A stretch of DNA of 42,517 bases, from assembly GCA_040754095.1 (NCBI GenBank), contig JBFMFO010000023.1, forward strand, positions 1 through 42,517, written 5' to 3'. Position 1 is the stretch's first letter, and the number at the start of each line of letters is the position of its first letter. Both the position numbers and the translations under genes were made by a program. The notes under the pieces are model-generated. The model was not told the origin of the DNA. It made no database searches and worked only from the letters and a program-made list of their open reading frames with translations. Source of the stretch: QYQD01 sp040754095 (GTDB taxonomy: Bacteria; Desulfobacterota; QYQD01). Of the stretch, positions 33,070-41,931 are shown piece after piece.

Positions 33070-33789
33070 TCAAAGCAGATAATCCGGATGGACATTGGAC
33101 AGGGCATGGAAAATATTGCCTTTCACCTTCTTGTTTTGCCGGTAAAGCGTCTTCAGCATCTCCCTTATTTCTTTTCTACGGGAATACCCCGCACTGGGAC
33201 AGGGATTTTTAATCTCCGGCATGGATAGTCTGACGGCAAAACGCCGCAATTTTTCCGCATCTACCATGGCCAGGGGGCGTATGACCGTAATCAGTCCATT
33301 AAAAAAGGACTGACGCGGCACCATGGTGCTTATCTCTCCACTGTAGAATATATTGAGAAAGAGTGTCTCTATAAGGTCATCCTTATTATGCCCCAAGGCG
33401 ACCTTATTGGCACCCGATATACGGGCTATCTCAAAAAGCCGCTTACGGCGTAATCGGGAACACAAAAAACAGGGGTTCTCCCGATTTTCCTCGCTGTGGG
33501 CCATAGGCCCGAAATTTGTCTTTTCCACACAACAGGGCACACTTAGCTGCCGGCAATAATCTTCGATAGCCCCTGTATCTGCGCCATCAAAACCAAGGTC
33601 TATATGCGCGGCCGAAAGTTTATATGGGAAGGGCGTTTTTTTCTTCCACTCATTCAAGATATAAAGCAGAGAAAGGCTGTCTTTGCCGCCGGACAGACCA
33701 ACCAGAATATGATCTCCATCGGCCAAAAGATTGTACTTATGTAAGGCCCTTCCCACAAAGCGGTTAATTTCTTTATCAATATTCGGCAC
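33070..33789 (-). CDS. ttcA: TtcA-family tRNA thiolation ATPase
   Basis: A 239-residue PP-loop protein. LVGLSGGKDSLSLL is the ATP-pyrophosphatase loop. NPCFLCSRLRRKRLFE gives the CxxC pair and IKNPCPSAGYSRRKEIREML the third cysteine, the three ligands of the TtcA iron-sulphur cluster. LGHNKDDLIETLFLNIFYSG is another family word. TtcA makes 2-thiocytidine 32 in tRNA; close homologues in anaerobes may thiolate other positions. The length (E. coli TtcA is about 310) shows a compact version lacking extra C-terminal residues. ATG 33789 start lacks a clear ribosome site. Confidence 0.85.
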   Translation of the reverse strand: MPNIDKEINRFVGRALHKYNLLADGDHILVGLSGGKDSLSLLYILNEWKKKTPFPYKLSAAHIDLGFDGADTGAIEDYCRQLSVPCCVEKTNFGPMAHSEENRENPCFLCSRLRRKRLFEIARISGANKVALGHNKDDLIETLFLNIFYSGEISTMVPRQSFFNGLITVIRPLAMVDAEKLRRFAVRLSMPEIKNPCPSAGYSRRKEIREMLKTLYRQNKKVKGNIFHALSNVHPDYLL

Positions 33790-33840
33790 CGGGACACCGC
33801 TATAACCGATTGTTTAAGTAGCCGCTATCGCGGCAGAAAT

Positions 33841-33898
33841 ATTGAAGCTCCCCACCGCAAGCTGCGGGGAATCTCCTGCTGCAAGCAGCGGGGAATGC
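33841..33898. repeat. GAAGCTCCCC...GGGGAATGCG palindromic repeat, copy 2
   Basis: ATTGAAGCTCCCC, then the hairpins CCGCAAGCTGCGGGG and CTGCTGCAAGCAGCGGGG, then GGGGAATGCG. Shares its flanks with 1450-1490 but carries other internal hairpins. Confidence 0.7.
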
Positions 33899-33913
33899 GC
33901 CCGCCATGCATGT

Positions 33914-34837
33914 TCAGCCCGGCTTTTTCGTGCTGGACCAAATTTGTACCAGAAAGGAGGCGCTGAATATACAGATAAAAACAAAAACGACCGCGGGCAG
34001 GGCCACTTTCTCGTTAAAATGTTTTAAGGCCAGCACACTGCCCAGACCGGCATTTTGCATGCCGACTTCAATGGACAGGGCCCGTTTTTTCAGGATATCA
34101 AAACCGAATGTCTTCCCCGTCATGTAGCCCAGAAACAGCCCCAGGAGATTTAACAGAATCGCCGCCATAAAAATCCAGGTGTTTACTTTCATAAGGTATT
34201 CTTTGTTAAGGGCTATGACCAGCGCGCAGATAAAGGCTATGAATGTGGTGGAAATTGCGGGGAAGACTTTGGACAGGTGCTCCACGTTGTCAGAAAAAAT
34301 GCTCTTTACGGTTATGCCCAAAAAAAGTGGAATAATCACCATGTTAAAGACGCTGACCAACATGTCCCAGAAGGGGATTTCCAGTATGGTATGGGCTAAG
34401 AGCAGGGTTAAAAATGGGGTAAGGACCGGCGCCAGGAGGGTGGATACAGTGGTCAACGATACCGAATAGGCGACATCGGCACCGGCGAGATAGCTCAGTA
34501 CGTTACTGGCCATGGCCCCCGGCGCTGATCCGGTCAAAATCAGGCCCAGGGAAAACTCTTTTGATAATGAAAAAAACCTGGCAACGAAAAAGGCCGATAG
34601 CGGCATGATCGTAAATTGAGCGGCCGTGCCAATCGCCACTACCTTGATGTTTTTAAAGATATTCACGAAGTCTACGGGTTTTAAGACCATTCCGATGCCG
34701 AACATGGTTATGGCAAAGAATAATTCCATGTGTTTTTTTAATGGGATGAAGATGGCCGGAAAATAGAAGGCGGCAATTCCGGCCAGGATAATCCAGAGGA
34801 CAAACAGGCGATTGAAGATGTTCAGTATTCGATTCAA
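33914..34837 (-). CDS. BASS-family (bile acid:sodium symporter-like) transporter
   Basis: A 307-residue membrane protein with eight or nine hydrophobic segments, beginning LFVLWIILAGIAAFYFPAIF. The family motifs are ITMFGIGMVLKPVDF, LGLILTGSAPGAMASNVLSY (the crossed-helix, sodium-site region) and the VGMQNAGLGSVLALKHF repeat near the C terminus. BASS proteins move organic anions such as bile acids, pyruvate, pantothenate or keto-acids with sodium; the substrate here is unknown. No enzyme gene is adjacent on this strand. The C terminus ends shortly after the last segment with a basic tail. Confidence 0.9.
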   Translation of the reverse strand: MNRILNIFNRLFVLWIILAGIAAFYFPAIFIPLKKHMELFFAITMFGIGMVLKPVDFVNIFKNIKVVAIGTAAQFTIMPLSAFFVARFFSLSKEFSLGLILTGSAPGAMASNVLSYLAGADVAYSVSLTTVSTLLAPVLTPFLTLLLAHTILEIPFWDMLVSVFNMVIIPLFLGITVKSIFSDNVEHLSKVFPAISTTFIAFICALVIALNKEYLMKVNTWIFMAAILLNLLGLFLGYMTGKTFGFDILKKRALSIEVGMQNAGLGSVLALKHFNEKVALPAVVFVFICIFSASFLVQIWSSTKKPG

Positions 34838-35038
34838 GGGTTGATTCCTTTTTACTGGATAGGAATTAAGTCGGGATAGGTCCGGTGAGCTGCCAAACGT
34901 TTTCTGATCGGATAGGAAAAATTCTAAGGGCGTCTAATATGTTCTGACGAGGCATAGGGCTTCTTATCATAGACTCGTATTCCTGTAAAGTGAAAGAAAG
35001 GCCAGGGCCTTCCCCACATTTTTATGGAAGCCGTTGTT
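34838..35038. other. gene-free spacer before the SPFH locus
   Basis: About 200 bases upstream of the BASS transporter (leftward) and the SPFH gene (rightward). I see no ORF and no clear promoter. Confidence 0.3.
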
Positions 35039-35092
35039 CCTGAGCGAAACTTGCTGGAGCAGTCCGCCGCAGGCGGATCGAGGGCGAGCAGG
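35039..35092. repeat. structured dispersed element, short copy with swapped hairpin
   Basis: CCTGAGCGAAACTTGCTGG then AGCAG matches 8532-8555, and TCGAGGGCGAGCAGG matches 8567-8582. Between them is TCCGCC-GCA-GGCGGA, the reverse complement of the hairpin at 1467-1481, in place of the CGGGGTACCCA of the long copy. Confidence 0.75.
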
Positions 35093-35189
35093 CAGGGTCA
35101 ATGGATTAATTCGCGTAACTTCGGGTTAAAGCTTCATCGCTATAATGACGAAAGAAAGAAAAAGACCGGCAACGGAAAGGATTATAACT

Positions 35190-36308
35190 GTGGGGACAGA
35201 CAACATTATATTTTTAGAGGTTATCGAGTGGTTTGACGAAACCGGCAAGGCAATGGTCCACAGGATTCCCGAGAAGGGCTCCGGAGAAATAAAGTATGGG
35301 GCCCAACTCATTGTAAGAGAGAGCCAATCCGCCGTTTTCTTCTATAACGGGAAGGCCTACGATGCATTTCGACCAGGTCGGCATACACTTGCTACCGGTA
35401 ATATTCCTATCATCACCAAGGCGCTAAGCCTGCCCTGGGGTTTGACCAGCCCGCTCAGGGCCGAGGTCTATTTCGTAAACCTGAAGGTCTTTCCAAACCT
35501 GAAGTGGGGAACAAGGGATCCGGTAGCCTTCAAGGATTCCGAATTGGGACTGATTCGCCTCCGGGCATTCGGGGTCTTTAATATCAGGGTCATCCAGCCC
35601 GTCCTTTTTATCAATACCCTGGTAGGAACCCAGCACATTTATACCACCGAAGAAATCGAAGAATATCTGAGCCGGGTAATCGTTTCACGCTTTAATGATT
35701 ACCTGGGAGAGAATCTTGATTCTATGCTTAAGCTGCCCGGACAATACGATTCCATATCGGAAGGGCTCAAAAGGCGTTTGCAGCAGGACTTGAGCCACTA
35801 CGGCCTTGGGCTTTCAGACCTTTATATCAATTCTATTACCCCGCCGCCGGAGGTCCAACAGGCCATAGACGATAAAAGCCGGCTGGGCGTGTTCGACGAC
35901 TTGAACCGACTAATAAAGATGAAGGCGGCCATGGCGATGGAGAGCGCAGCGACGTCACAGGGCGAGGCCGGAGCGGGTCTGGGGATGGGTCTCGGTTTCA
36001 TTATGCCGGGCATGTTTGCGGATATTCTGAGAAACGGACAGGCCCCAAAGGAGCAGGACGCCTTTAGATGTCCTGATTGCCGGAACTCCGTGGCCGGCGA
36101 CGCAAAATTCTGTCCTTCCTGCGGTCACCAGTTACTCGTTTTCCAGCAGTGTGCGGGGTGCGGCAAAAACCTGCCTCCCCACGCCGGGTTCTGCCCGCGC
36201 TGTGGAAGGCCGGTGGAAGAGAAGCCTGTCCCCCGGAAATGCCGTCATTGTGCGACAGAAAATTTACCCGATTCCATCTACTGCAATCAGTGCGGTGAAA
36301 AACTTTAG
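35190..36308 (+). CDS. SPFH-domain protein with three zinc ribbons (YdjI/virion-core-like)
   Basis: The SPFH part (to about residue 260) matches the family called virion core or YdjI-like: FLEVIEWFDETGKAM, EIKYGAQLIVRESQSAVFF, KAEVYF-type strand LRAEVYFVNLKVFPNLKWG, RLRAFGVFNIRVIQP, and LGLSDLYINSITPPPEVQQA. A Gly/Met-rich linker leads to three CxxC...CxxC zinc ribbons (CPDC...CPSCG, CAGCG...CPRCG, CRHC...CNQCG). Homologues act at the membrane in envelope-stress responses. The frame is open from ATG 35145, but that ATG has no ribosome site. GTG 35190 has AAAGGA upstream and matches homologue N termini, so it is used here. The zinc-ribbon gene follows after 13 nt. Confidence 0.85.
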   Translation: MGTDNIIFLEVIEWFDETGKAMVHRIPEKGSGEIKYGAQLIVRESQSAVFFYNGKAYDAFRPGRHTLATGNIPIITKALSLPWGLTSPLRAEVYFVNLKVFPNLKWGTRDPVAFKDSELGLIRLRAFGVFNIRVIQPVLFINTLVGTQHIYTTEEIEEYLSRVIVSRFNDYLGENLDSMLKLPGQYDSISEGLKRRLQQDLSHYGLGLSDLYINSITPPPEVQQAIDDKSRLGVFDDLNRLIKMKAAMAMESAATSQGEAGAGLGMGLGFIMPGMFADILRNGQAPKEQDAFRCPDCRNSVAGDAKFCPSCGHQLLVFQQCAGCGKNLPPHAGFCPRCGRPVEEKPVPRKCRHCATENLPDSIYCNQCGEKL

Positions 36309-36321
36309 AAAGCCCTAAGAA

Positions 36322-37569
36322 TTGTTAAAAATCGCATATCAATGCCCGCAGTGCGGGGCCCCGGCCACCCTGGAGGAGACCGACCGGATTTTCTCCTGTC
36401 CTTTTTGCCGGGTAAGATTATGTCTGCTCCCCCATGGTCATTTCAGATACTGTTTGTCCCCTGCCCCATCCGCCGGAAAGGATGTCATTTTTGTGCCGTA
36501 CTGGCGTTTCCGGGGCATGCTTTTTTCCTGTGAGCCATACCGGGTGTGCCAGAGAGTAGTCGATACCACTCTTTTGGCCTTGAATGATGCATCGTTGCCC
36601 GTCTCCCTCGGGCTCCGGCCGCAGGCCCTGAAACTAAAATTTGCCGCGGCTATGGAGGATGCAAGATTCCTGAGACCGCATCTCTCATTCGAACAGTTCT
36701 TCTCAGGAGTGAGCGGGCCGGAGATGTTGGCTGATGACCCGGCGCAGACATGCACCGAGTTTCACAGGGCGTTCATCGGTGAAGTGGGAAGCCTGGTTTA
36801 CTCCCCGATTTTTATTCATAATAATGTCATTTATGACGCAATTCTCGATAGACCCATTGCGACGGATGCCGGGAATGTGGCCGCCGATGAGCGTTTCTCC
36901 TTTGAAGAGAGGCCGGACTGGAGGATAAAGTTTCTTCCTACTTTATGTCCCAATTGCGGGTGGACTCTTGCGGGCGAGAGGGAAAGCTGGGCGCTCCATT
37001 GCAGCAACTGTGATTCTGTGTGGGGGATCTTCGGGCAAGACCTGAGGAGGATAGACTTCGGGGTCGTCTCCGATGGAGGAAATACTGAGAGCGCCATATA
37101 CCTGCCGTTCTGGAGGATAAGACCCAGGGTGGAAGGGCTTAGCTTACGATCCTATGCCGATCTGGTGCGGCTTGCTAATCTGCCCAAGGCCATAAGGAAG
37201 GAATGGGATGATCTTGACTTCTACTTCTGGTCTCCGGCCTTCAAGATTCAACCCGCACATTTCCTGAGGCTGGCCCGGCAAATGACCCTTTCTCAGCCCA
37301 TGAAGAACCTCGAAAGACACCTCCCCAAGTCCCCGCTATACCCTATTACGCTGCCCATGAGCGATGCCGCGGACGGCCTGAAAATCGTGTTGGCGCAAAC
37401 CGCCATGGACAAGAAAAGTCTTTTCCCCAGGCTCGGAGAAATCCAAATTCAGGCGGAGGAATTCCTGTTGGTCTACTTCCCCTTTGCGGCAAATTCCACT
37501 GAGTTCATCCAGCCACAGCTTCAGTGCAGCATCCAGAGGAGTGCCCTCAGTTTTGCGAGAACTCTTTAG
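36322..37569 (+). CDS. zinc-ribbon protein paired with the SPFH protein
   Basis: A 415-residue protein I cannot assign fully. CPQCGAPATLEETDRIFSCP and FCRVRLC form an N-terminal zinc ribbon. A second CxxC pair occurs at CPNCGWTLAGERESWALHCS-NC (about 210-235). Between and after these, strand-rich segments (IFVPYWRFRGMLFSCEPYRV, YLPFWRIRPRVEGLSL) repeat a VPYWR/LPFWR word. No membrane span is evident. The paired layout recalls the Bacillus ydjG-ydjI neighbours, where a zinc-ribbon protein works with an SPFH protein; this parallel is inference. The start is TTG 36322; no ATG is in frame before residue 66, and the CxxC ribbon would be lost with it. Confidence 0.7.
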   Translation: MLKIAYQCPQCGAPATLEETDRIFSCPFCRVRLCLLPHGHFRYCLSPAPSAGKDVIFVPYWRFRGMLFSCEPYRVCQRVVDTTLLALNDASLPVSLGLRPQALKLKFAAAMEDARFLRPHLSFEQFFSGVSGPEMLADDPAQTCTEFHRAFIGEVGSLVYSPIFIHNNVIYDAILDRPIATDAGNVAADERFSFEERPDWRIKFLPTLCPNCGWTLAGERESWALHCSNCDSVWGIFGQDLRRIDFGVVSDGGNTESAIYLPFWRIRPRVEGLSLRSYADLVRLANLPKAIRKEWDDLDFYFWSPAFKIQPAHFLRLARQMTLSQPMKNLERHLPKSPLYPITLPMSDAADGLKIVLAQTAMDKKSLFPRLGEIQIQAEEFLLVYFPFAANSTEFIQPQLQCSIQRSALSFARTL

Positions 37570-37599
37570 AGGCCCTGACCGCGGGCAGCCCTAAACAGG

Positions 37600-38532
37600 C
37601 TATAGGCTCCGGCAGACCCGGCCAAAGGCGCCCCGTATGCCCGACCCCCAGAAGACGGTGGCCTGCTTATAGTCGACGAACCAGTAGCCGCCGGATTTGC
37701 GCTGATCGGCCAGAATGATGAAAGGCTGCAACTTGGAGAAACAGGGATGCAGATGGAGACCGTTCCCGCTCGGCGTAGGCTCCATAAGCGACAACGCCTC
37801 TTCCATGGTCGGCAGCCGCCAGTCATTCAACCGGGCGAAACTCTGTTCATTCAGTGCCGCCACATATCTCTGAATGCTGGGCATGGCGGCGATATCGCAT
37901 CCGCCCCGTTGCCACTGGATGCCGGTCTTCAAATCTGTCACCGTGAGGCCGTCGCCGTTGTCGACGAGGTGATTGGCAAAACCCCCGGACGCATTGTGGT
38001 AGCTGTCGTAGAACCCGTTCCGGCGTATGATGTCCGGTACCTCATCTTCGCTGATAATGGCCGGTTCGGACCGCAGCGTTACCGGCTCGATTGCAGACTG
38101 CGGTTCATCTTTTCCCGGAAGGCCTGTTTCCAGTGTCTCCTCCACCAATTCGCTCTCCAGGGGGATCACCTTTGACGTATCGTGGGCCTCAATGACATTG
38201 GCCTGCAGCCAGCTTCGCAAGGCGTCATCAATGGCATAACTCCGGTCGGTTTCGCCTCTACCCTGACCGGCCACGCAGGCGTCAACCATGTCCTGGGGGG
38301 CATCGATCCGGGCCAGTATCCGGGCGTGCTTCACTCCGCGCTCCATCAGAAGAAGCTGTGGAGGCGTTTTCCAGCCGTCGATGTAAAAATAGTAGTACCG
38401 TTCCTTGTTGCTGCGGACGTGTATCTTGCCGCCCCAGCTTTCGAAAATGCCGAAGGTATCCGCCGGGGTGATGTCCCAATTAATGCTCAATGGCTCGTCA
38501 CTGCTTAACCCAAGTTTTTCGCGAATACCCAT
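37600..38532 (-). CDS. DUF1566 (Lcl-like) domain protein
   Basis: About 310 residues. The first 110 residues (LSINWDITPADTFGIFESWG, YYYFYIDGWKTPP, ARILARIDAPQDMVDACV) form a conserved module common in Desulfobacterota, function unknown. After an acidic linker, residues from about 185 form a DUF1566 domain: DLKTGIQWQRGG, AALNEQSFARLNDWRLPTME, GGYWFVDYKQATVFWG. DUF1566 is C-lectin-like and often extracellular, but no signal peptide is visible here. The frame extends to GTG 38577; ATG 38532 with AAAGGGGG upstream is a better start. It converges with the zinc-ribbon gene, 30 nt away. Confidence 0.75.
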   Translation of the reverse strand: MGIREKLGLSSDEPLSINWDITPADTFGIFESWGGKIHVRSNKERYYYFYIDGWKTPPQLLLMERGVKHARILARIDAPQDMVDACVAGQGRGETDRSYAIDDALRSWLQANVIEAHDTSKVIPLESELVEETLETGLPGKDEPQSAIEPVTLRSEPAIISEDEVPDIIRRNGFYDSYHNASGGFANHLVDNGDGLTVTDLKTGIQWQRGGCDIAAMPSIQRYVAALNEQSFARLNDWRLPTMEEALSLMEPTPSGNGLHLHPCFSKLQPFIILADQRKSGGYWFVDYKQATVFWGSGIRGAFGRVCRSL

Positions 38533-38701
38533 ATCGTATACCCCCTTTTCGTGTTCAGAAAAATCAAAAGGCTCCACATTATTTACAATATACGATGCAT
38601 CTTTTTAATTTAAAAAATCATGCACTTATTATCAGGCTAACCCAGGCCAAGACCCGTGTCAAGCTTTTGAAACCTATACCCTCCCCTTCCCTACCACCCT
38701 T

Positions 38702-38888
38702 ATCCAAATCCACCGTATGATTTGGCTATCAAGATTAAAGTCAGCAGGTTATATAGTATTCCTGAACACCAGCAAGATATTAGATGCAAGGCGCCAAGGA
38801 GCGATGACTGAGGCGTATGGAGCAATACGCCGCAAGGAAGAGCGATCGAAGGCAACGCCGCAGATGATGTCTTGATGGTGGATCAGGG
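38702..38888 (+). repeat. 186-bp dispersed repeat, copy B (direct)
   Basis: From ATCCAAATCCACCGT to TGATGGTGGATCAGGG; inverted partner of 21042-21227. Long shared runs include CCAGCAAGATATTAGATGCA and GCGATGACTGAGGCGTATGG. It fills much of the gene-free interval 38533-39014; the remainder is AT-rich with no further element seen. Confidence 0.85.
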
Positions 38889-39014
38889 TTATTGAATCAA
38901 TTGAAATAACCCAAAAATTAGGATATAGAGATCATACCGACAGCGCACAACGCATCTCGATAACTGAAATCAATCTCGAAATGCCATGTTTTTTTATAGA
39001 AGGGACCTGTAAAC

Positions 39015-40700
39015 ATGACCACTATTGACGCAAAGCCTACACCCAACTTTATCCGTAATATCATCGAGGAAGACTTGAAGGCCAACAAGAACCATGGCCG
39101 GGTCCACACCCGGTTCCCACCGGAGCCGAACGGCTACCTGCATATCGGACACGCCAAGTCTATCTGCCTCAATTTCGGTCTGGCCGCCGAATACAAAGGT
39201 CTTTGCAATCTGCGATTCGATGATACCAATCCCACCAAGGAGGAAGTTGAATACGTAGAATCGATCAAGGCAGACGTAAGATGGTTGGGTTTCGATTGGG
39301 GTGACCGGCTGTTCTACGCCTCGGACTATTTTGAACAGCTCTATGAGTACGCCGTCCGGTTAATCAAGGCCGGTAAGGCGTATGTTTGCGACCTGAGTCC
39401 GGAGGAGATCCGGGAGTACCGTGGTACTTTGACAGCGCCCGGCAAGGAAAGCCCGTACCGGATGCGTTCGGTCGAAGAAAATCTGGATTTATTTGAGCGC
39501 ATGCGGGCCGGGGAATTCGAGGACGGCTCCCGGGTCCTTCGGGCCAAAATCGACATGGCCTCCGGCAACTTAAATATGCGGGACCCGGTCATGTACCGTA
39601 TTCTCCGGGCTGCACACCACCGGACCGGCGATAAGTGGCGCATTTATCCGATGTACGACTTTGCCCACTGTTTTTCGGATTCCATCGAGGGGATCACCCA
39701 TTCCATCTGTACGCTGGAATTTGAAGACCATCGGCCGCTTTATGACTGGTTCCTCGATCAATCAGGCGTCCATCACCCGCGGCAGATCGAGTTCGCGCGC
39801 CTTAATCTCAGCTACACCGTGCTCAGCAAACGAAAGCTCGTGCAATTGGTCGAAGGAGGGCATGTCACCGGCTGGGATGATCCGCGCATGCCTACCCTGG
39901 CCGGTGTGCGGCGACGGGGCTATACCCCCGAGTCCATCCGAAACTTTTGTGAACGCATCGGGGTAGCCAAGAGGGACAGCATGGTTGATATGGCCCTGCT
40001 CGAACACTGCCTCCGTGAAGATTTAAACAAACGCGCCCCGCGGGTCATGGGGGTATTGCGGCCGCTCCGGGTGGTCATTGACAACTACCCGGAAGGCCGG
40101 GTGGAAGAACTGGAGGCCGTGAACAACCCGGAGGATCCCGGCATGGGATCACGCAAGGTCCCTTTTTCCCGTGTGCTGTACATCGAGCAGGAAGACTTTC
40201 GTGAAGACCCACCCAAAAAATTCTACCGGCTGGCCCCTGGCCGGGAGGTGCGGCTGCGGTATGCGTACTTTATCACCTGTGTGGGGGTGGTTAAGGACGA
40301 AGAGACCGGCGAAGTGGTGGAACTGCGCTGCACCTATGACCCGGAGACGCGCGGCGGGGACTCTCCGGACGGACGCAAGGTCAAGGCCACTCTGCACTGG
40401 GTCTCGGCTGCCCACGCGCTGGAGGCCGTGGTGCGCTTATATGACCATCTCTTCCTAAAGCCGGATCCGGGCGAAGATGGTCAGGATTTCAGGACTTATT
40501 TAAATCCGAAATCGTTGGAGACATTGACCTCGTGCCGGGTTGAACCGGGCCTGGCCAATGCCGCACCGGGTAGCCGGTACCAGTTCGAGCGGCAGGGCTA
40601 TTTCTGCGTGGATTCCGACTCTTCTAAGGAAAACCTTGTCTTCAACCGCACAGTGTCCTTACGCGACACATGGGCCAAGGTGGAAAAGGCGCAGAAGTAG
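39015..40700 (+). CDS. glnS: glutaminyl-tRNA synthetase
   Basis: A 561-residue class I synthetase charging tRNA-Gln with glutamine. RFPPEPNGYLHIGHAKSICL holds the HIGH-like motif, VLSKRKL the KMSKS-like one; CNLRFDDTNPTKEE and YDFAHCFSDSIEGITHSICT are typical of GlnRS. The C-terminal beta-barrel anticodon domain (about 340-550) is complete. Length equals that of the E. coli enzyme (about 554). ATG 39015 is preceded by GAAGGGA. It stands alone. Confidence 0.96.
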   Translation: MTTIDAKPTPNFIRNIIEEDLKANKNHGRVHTRFPPEPNGYLHIGHAKSICLNFGLAAEYKGLCNLRFDDTNPTKEEVEYVESIKADVRWLGFDWGDRLFYASDYFEQLYEYAVRLIKAGKAYVCDLSPEEIREYRGTLTAPGKESPYRMRSVEENLDLFERMRAGEFEDGSRVLRAKIDMASGNLNMRDPVMYRILRAAHHRTGDKWRIYPMYDFAHCFSDSIEGITHSICTLEFEDHRPLYDWFLDQSGVHHPRQIEFARLNLSYTVLSKRKLVQLVEGGHVTGWDDPRMPTLAGVRRRGYTPESIRNFCERIGVAKRDSMVDMALLEHCLREDLNKRAPRVMGVLRPLRVVIDNYPEGRVEELEAVNNPEDPGMGSRKVPFSRVLYIEQEDFREDPPKKFYRLAPGREVRLRYAYFITCVGVVKDEETGEVVELRCTYDPETRGGDSPDGRKVKATLHWVSAAHALEAVVRLYDHLFLKPDPGEDGQDFRTYLNPKSLETLTSCRVEPGLANAAPGSRYQFERQGYFCVDSDSSKENLVFNRTVSLRDTWAKVEKAQK

Positions 40701-40780
40701 CGGTCTCGGTAATAAGACTTTCTTGACCTTTGCCAATTTAGGGATGTCGCCTAAGTATATGAATCAGTTAGAAGGCCGGG

Positions 40781-41197
40781 TTATAGTTTGCCAAACCTGG
40801 ATAGAAATCGTCTTATCGTAAGAATTTCTATCCCGGAGAAGGATTTGATGTTTAACAGGTGTGCGTCCCCGGATACGATATATTTTGCCTGTTCCTGCCT
40901 TGCCAGGGTCAAAAAGATGTTATCGGTGGGGTCTTCTCTAATGTATTTGACTGGAGTTCCTAAAGAGACTTTTTCAGAAAATCCAAGAAGGTCCTCGACA
41001 AGTGGCTTGATTTCATCAGCAGTCAGCCCGAATTTCCGATAGCCGAGAACTCTAACAAATTCAGCGACTGTCTCAGTACTTTGAAGAAGTATAACTTTCC
41101 CGCCTCTGGCCATATCAAGGGTAACTCTGGGTTGGCCTCCAAAAAAGTAAGCAGATATCAGGATGTTTGTATCGAAAACAACTTTAGGAGGGTTCAA
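40781..41197 (-). CDS. PIN-domain toxin (PIN_3/COG1569-like)
   Basis: A 138-residue PIN-domain protein. D9 in VVFDTNILISA, E46 in TVAEFVRVL, D92 in EDPTDNIFL and D111 in VSGDAHLL give the acidic metal site. The SGDxHLL ending is typical of this putative-toxin PIN branch. Its start overlaps the antitoxin stop by 4 nt (ATGA), the usual coupled arrangement. The target RNA is unknown. Confidence 0.9.
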   Translation of the reverse strand: MNPPKVVFDTNILISAYFFGGQPRVTLDMARGGKVILLQSTETVAEFVRVLGYRKFGLTADEIKPLVEDLLGFSEKVSLGTPVKYIREDPTDNIFLTLARQEQAKYIVSGDAHLLNIKSFSGIEILTIRRFLSRFGKL

Positions 41198-41415
41198 ACT
41201 CCTCTGGCCTCGTGAACGATTTTCTCTATTTCCTTCGTCGAATACCTTGGAATTTTCTTTGTGGAAATCAACTGTGCTGTATAATCATAAATTCCTTCCT
41301 GGCCCGGCTCAGGGAAAACAATAACCTCAACCTCTGTTCCGGGTGGATAGGGAAGCCCTCTAAGCCGGATAATACCCTGGCTACCAACCTTCATTTTTTT
41401 TCTTAACGCCTGCAT
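41194..41415 (-). CDS. AbrB-like antitoxin of the PIN toxin
   Basis: A 73-residue protein: KKMKVGSQGIIRLRGLPYPP, GTEVEVIVFP form a swapped-hairpin (AbrB-type) DNA-binding segment, and the C-terminal half (YSTKEIEKIVHEARGV) is a likely toxin-binding helix. The frame runs back to ATG 41436, but GGAGGG lies between that codon and ATG 41415, so 41415 is used. Confidence 0.75.
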   Translation of the reverse strand: MQALRKKMKVGSQGIIRLRGLPYPPGTEVEVIVFPEPGQEGIYDYTAQLISTKKIPRYSTKEIEKIVHEARGV

Positions 41416-41589
41416 ATTGATAGACCCTCCTTCCATATAAAATTAACCATAGGGCAAAAGAGGCTCTTTCGCAAGGGGTTTTATAAAAAACGCGTCCTTG
41501 GTTCGCGCCTTACCCGGTCATGTATCCTGGATAACAGGAAGACTTTCATAACATATCGACAGTTATCTGCTTTTAATCCCCTGGAAGGA

Positions 41590-41860
41590 TGGAAACATCC
41601 TGTGTAACCGTTCACCGTTCCCGGAAAAGACGGTTTTTCGCGTTTTTCACGGAGACCGGTGGCCGAATAATGGAAAACACGTTTATCGAAGAAAAGTTTT
41701 CACGTTTTTAAGGGACAAGATAACGGTTAATGGAAAATATGATCACCATAGACTGTTCACCGAAAAAACGCTTTTCAGGTCGCATAGACTCGACTCTTAC
41801 AAGTTCTTACGGACAACGGTGAACTGATAACGGCGAACGGATACTATCCTGCAGACACGG
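41590..41860. repeat. AACGG-type degenerate satellite region
   Basis: Iterated CCGTTCACCGTTC, GATAACGGTTAATGG, TTCACCG and GGACAACGGTGAACTG units without an ORF. The same unit type on the other strand lies at 1285-1320. It fills most of the gene-free interval 41437-41931; the rest is unremarkable. Confidence 0.45.
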
Positions 41861-41931
41861 ATGGCTTTAGGGCAAATAGAAGGACGGCTATGAAATTATG
41901 ATCTTCTCAATCAAGCACGCAGAGAATTGCA

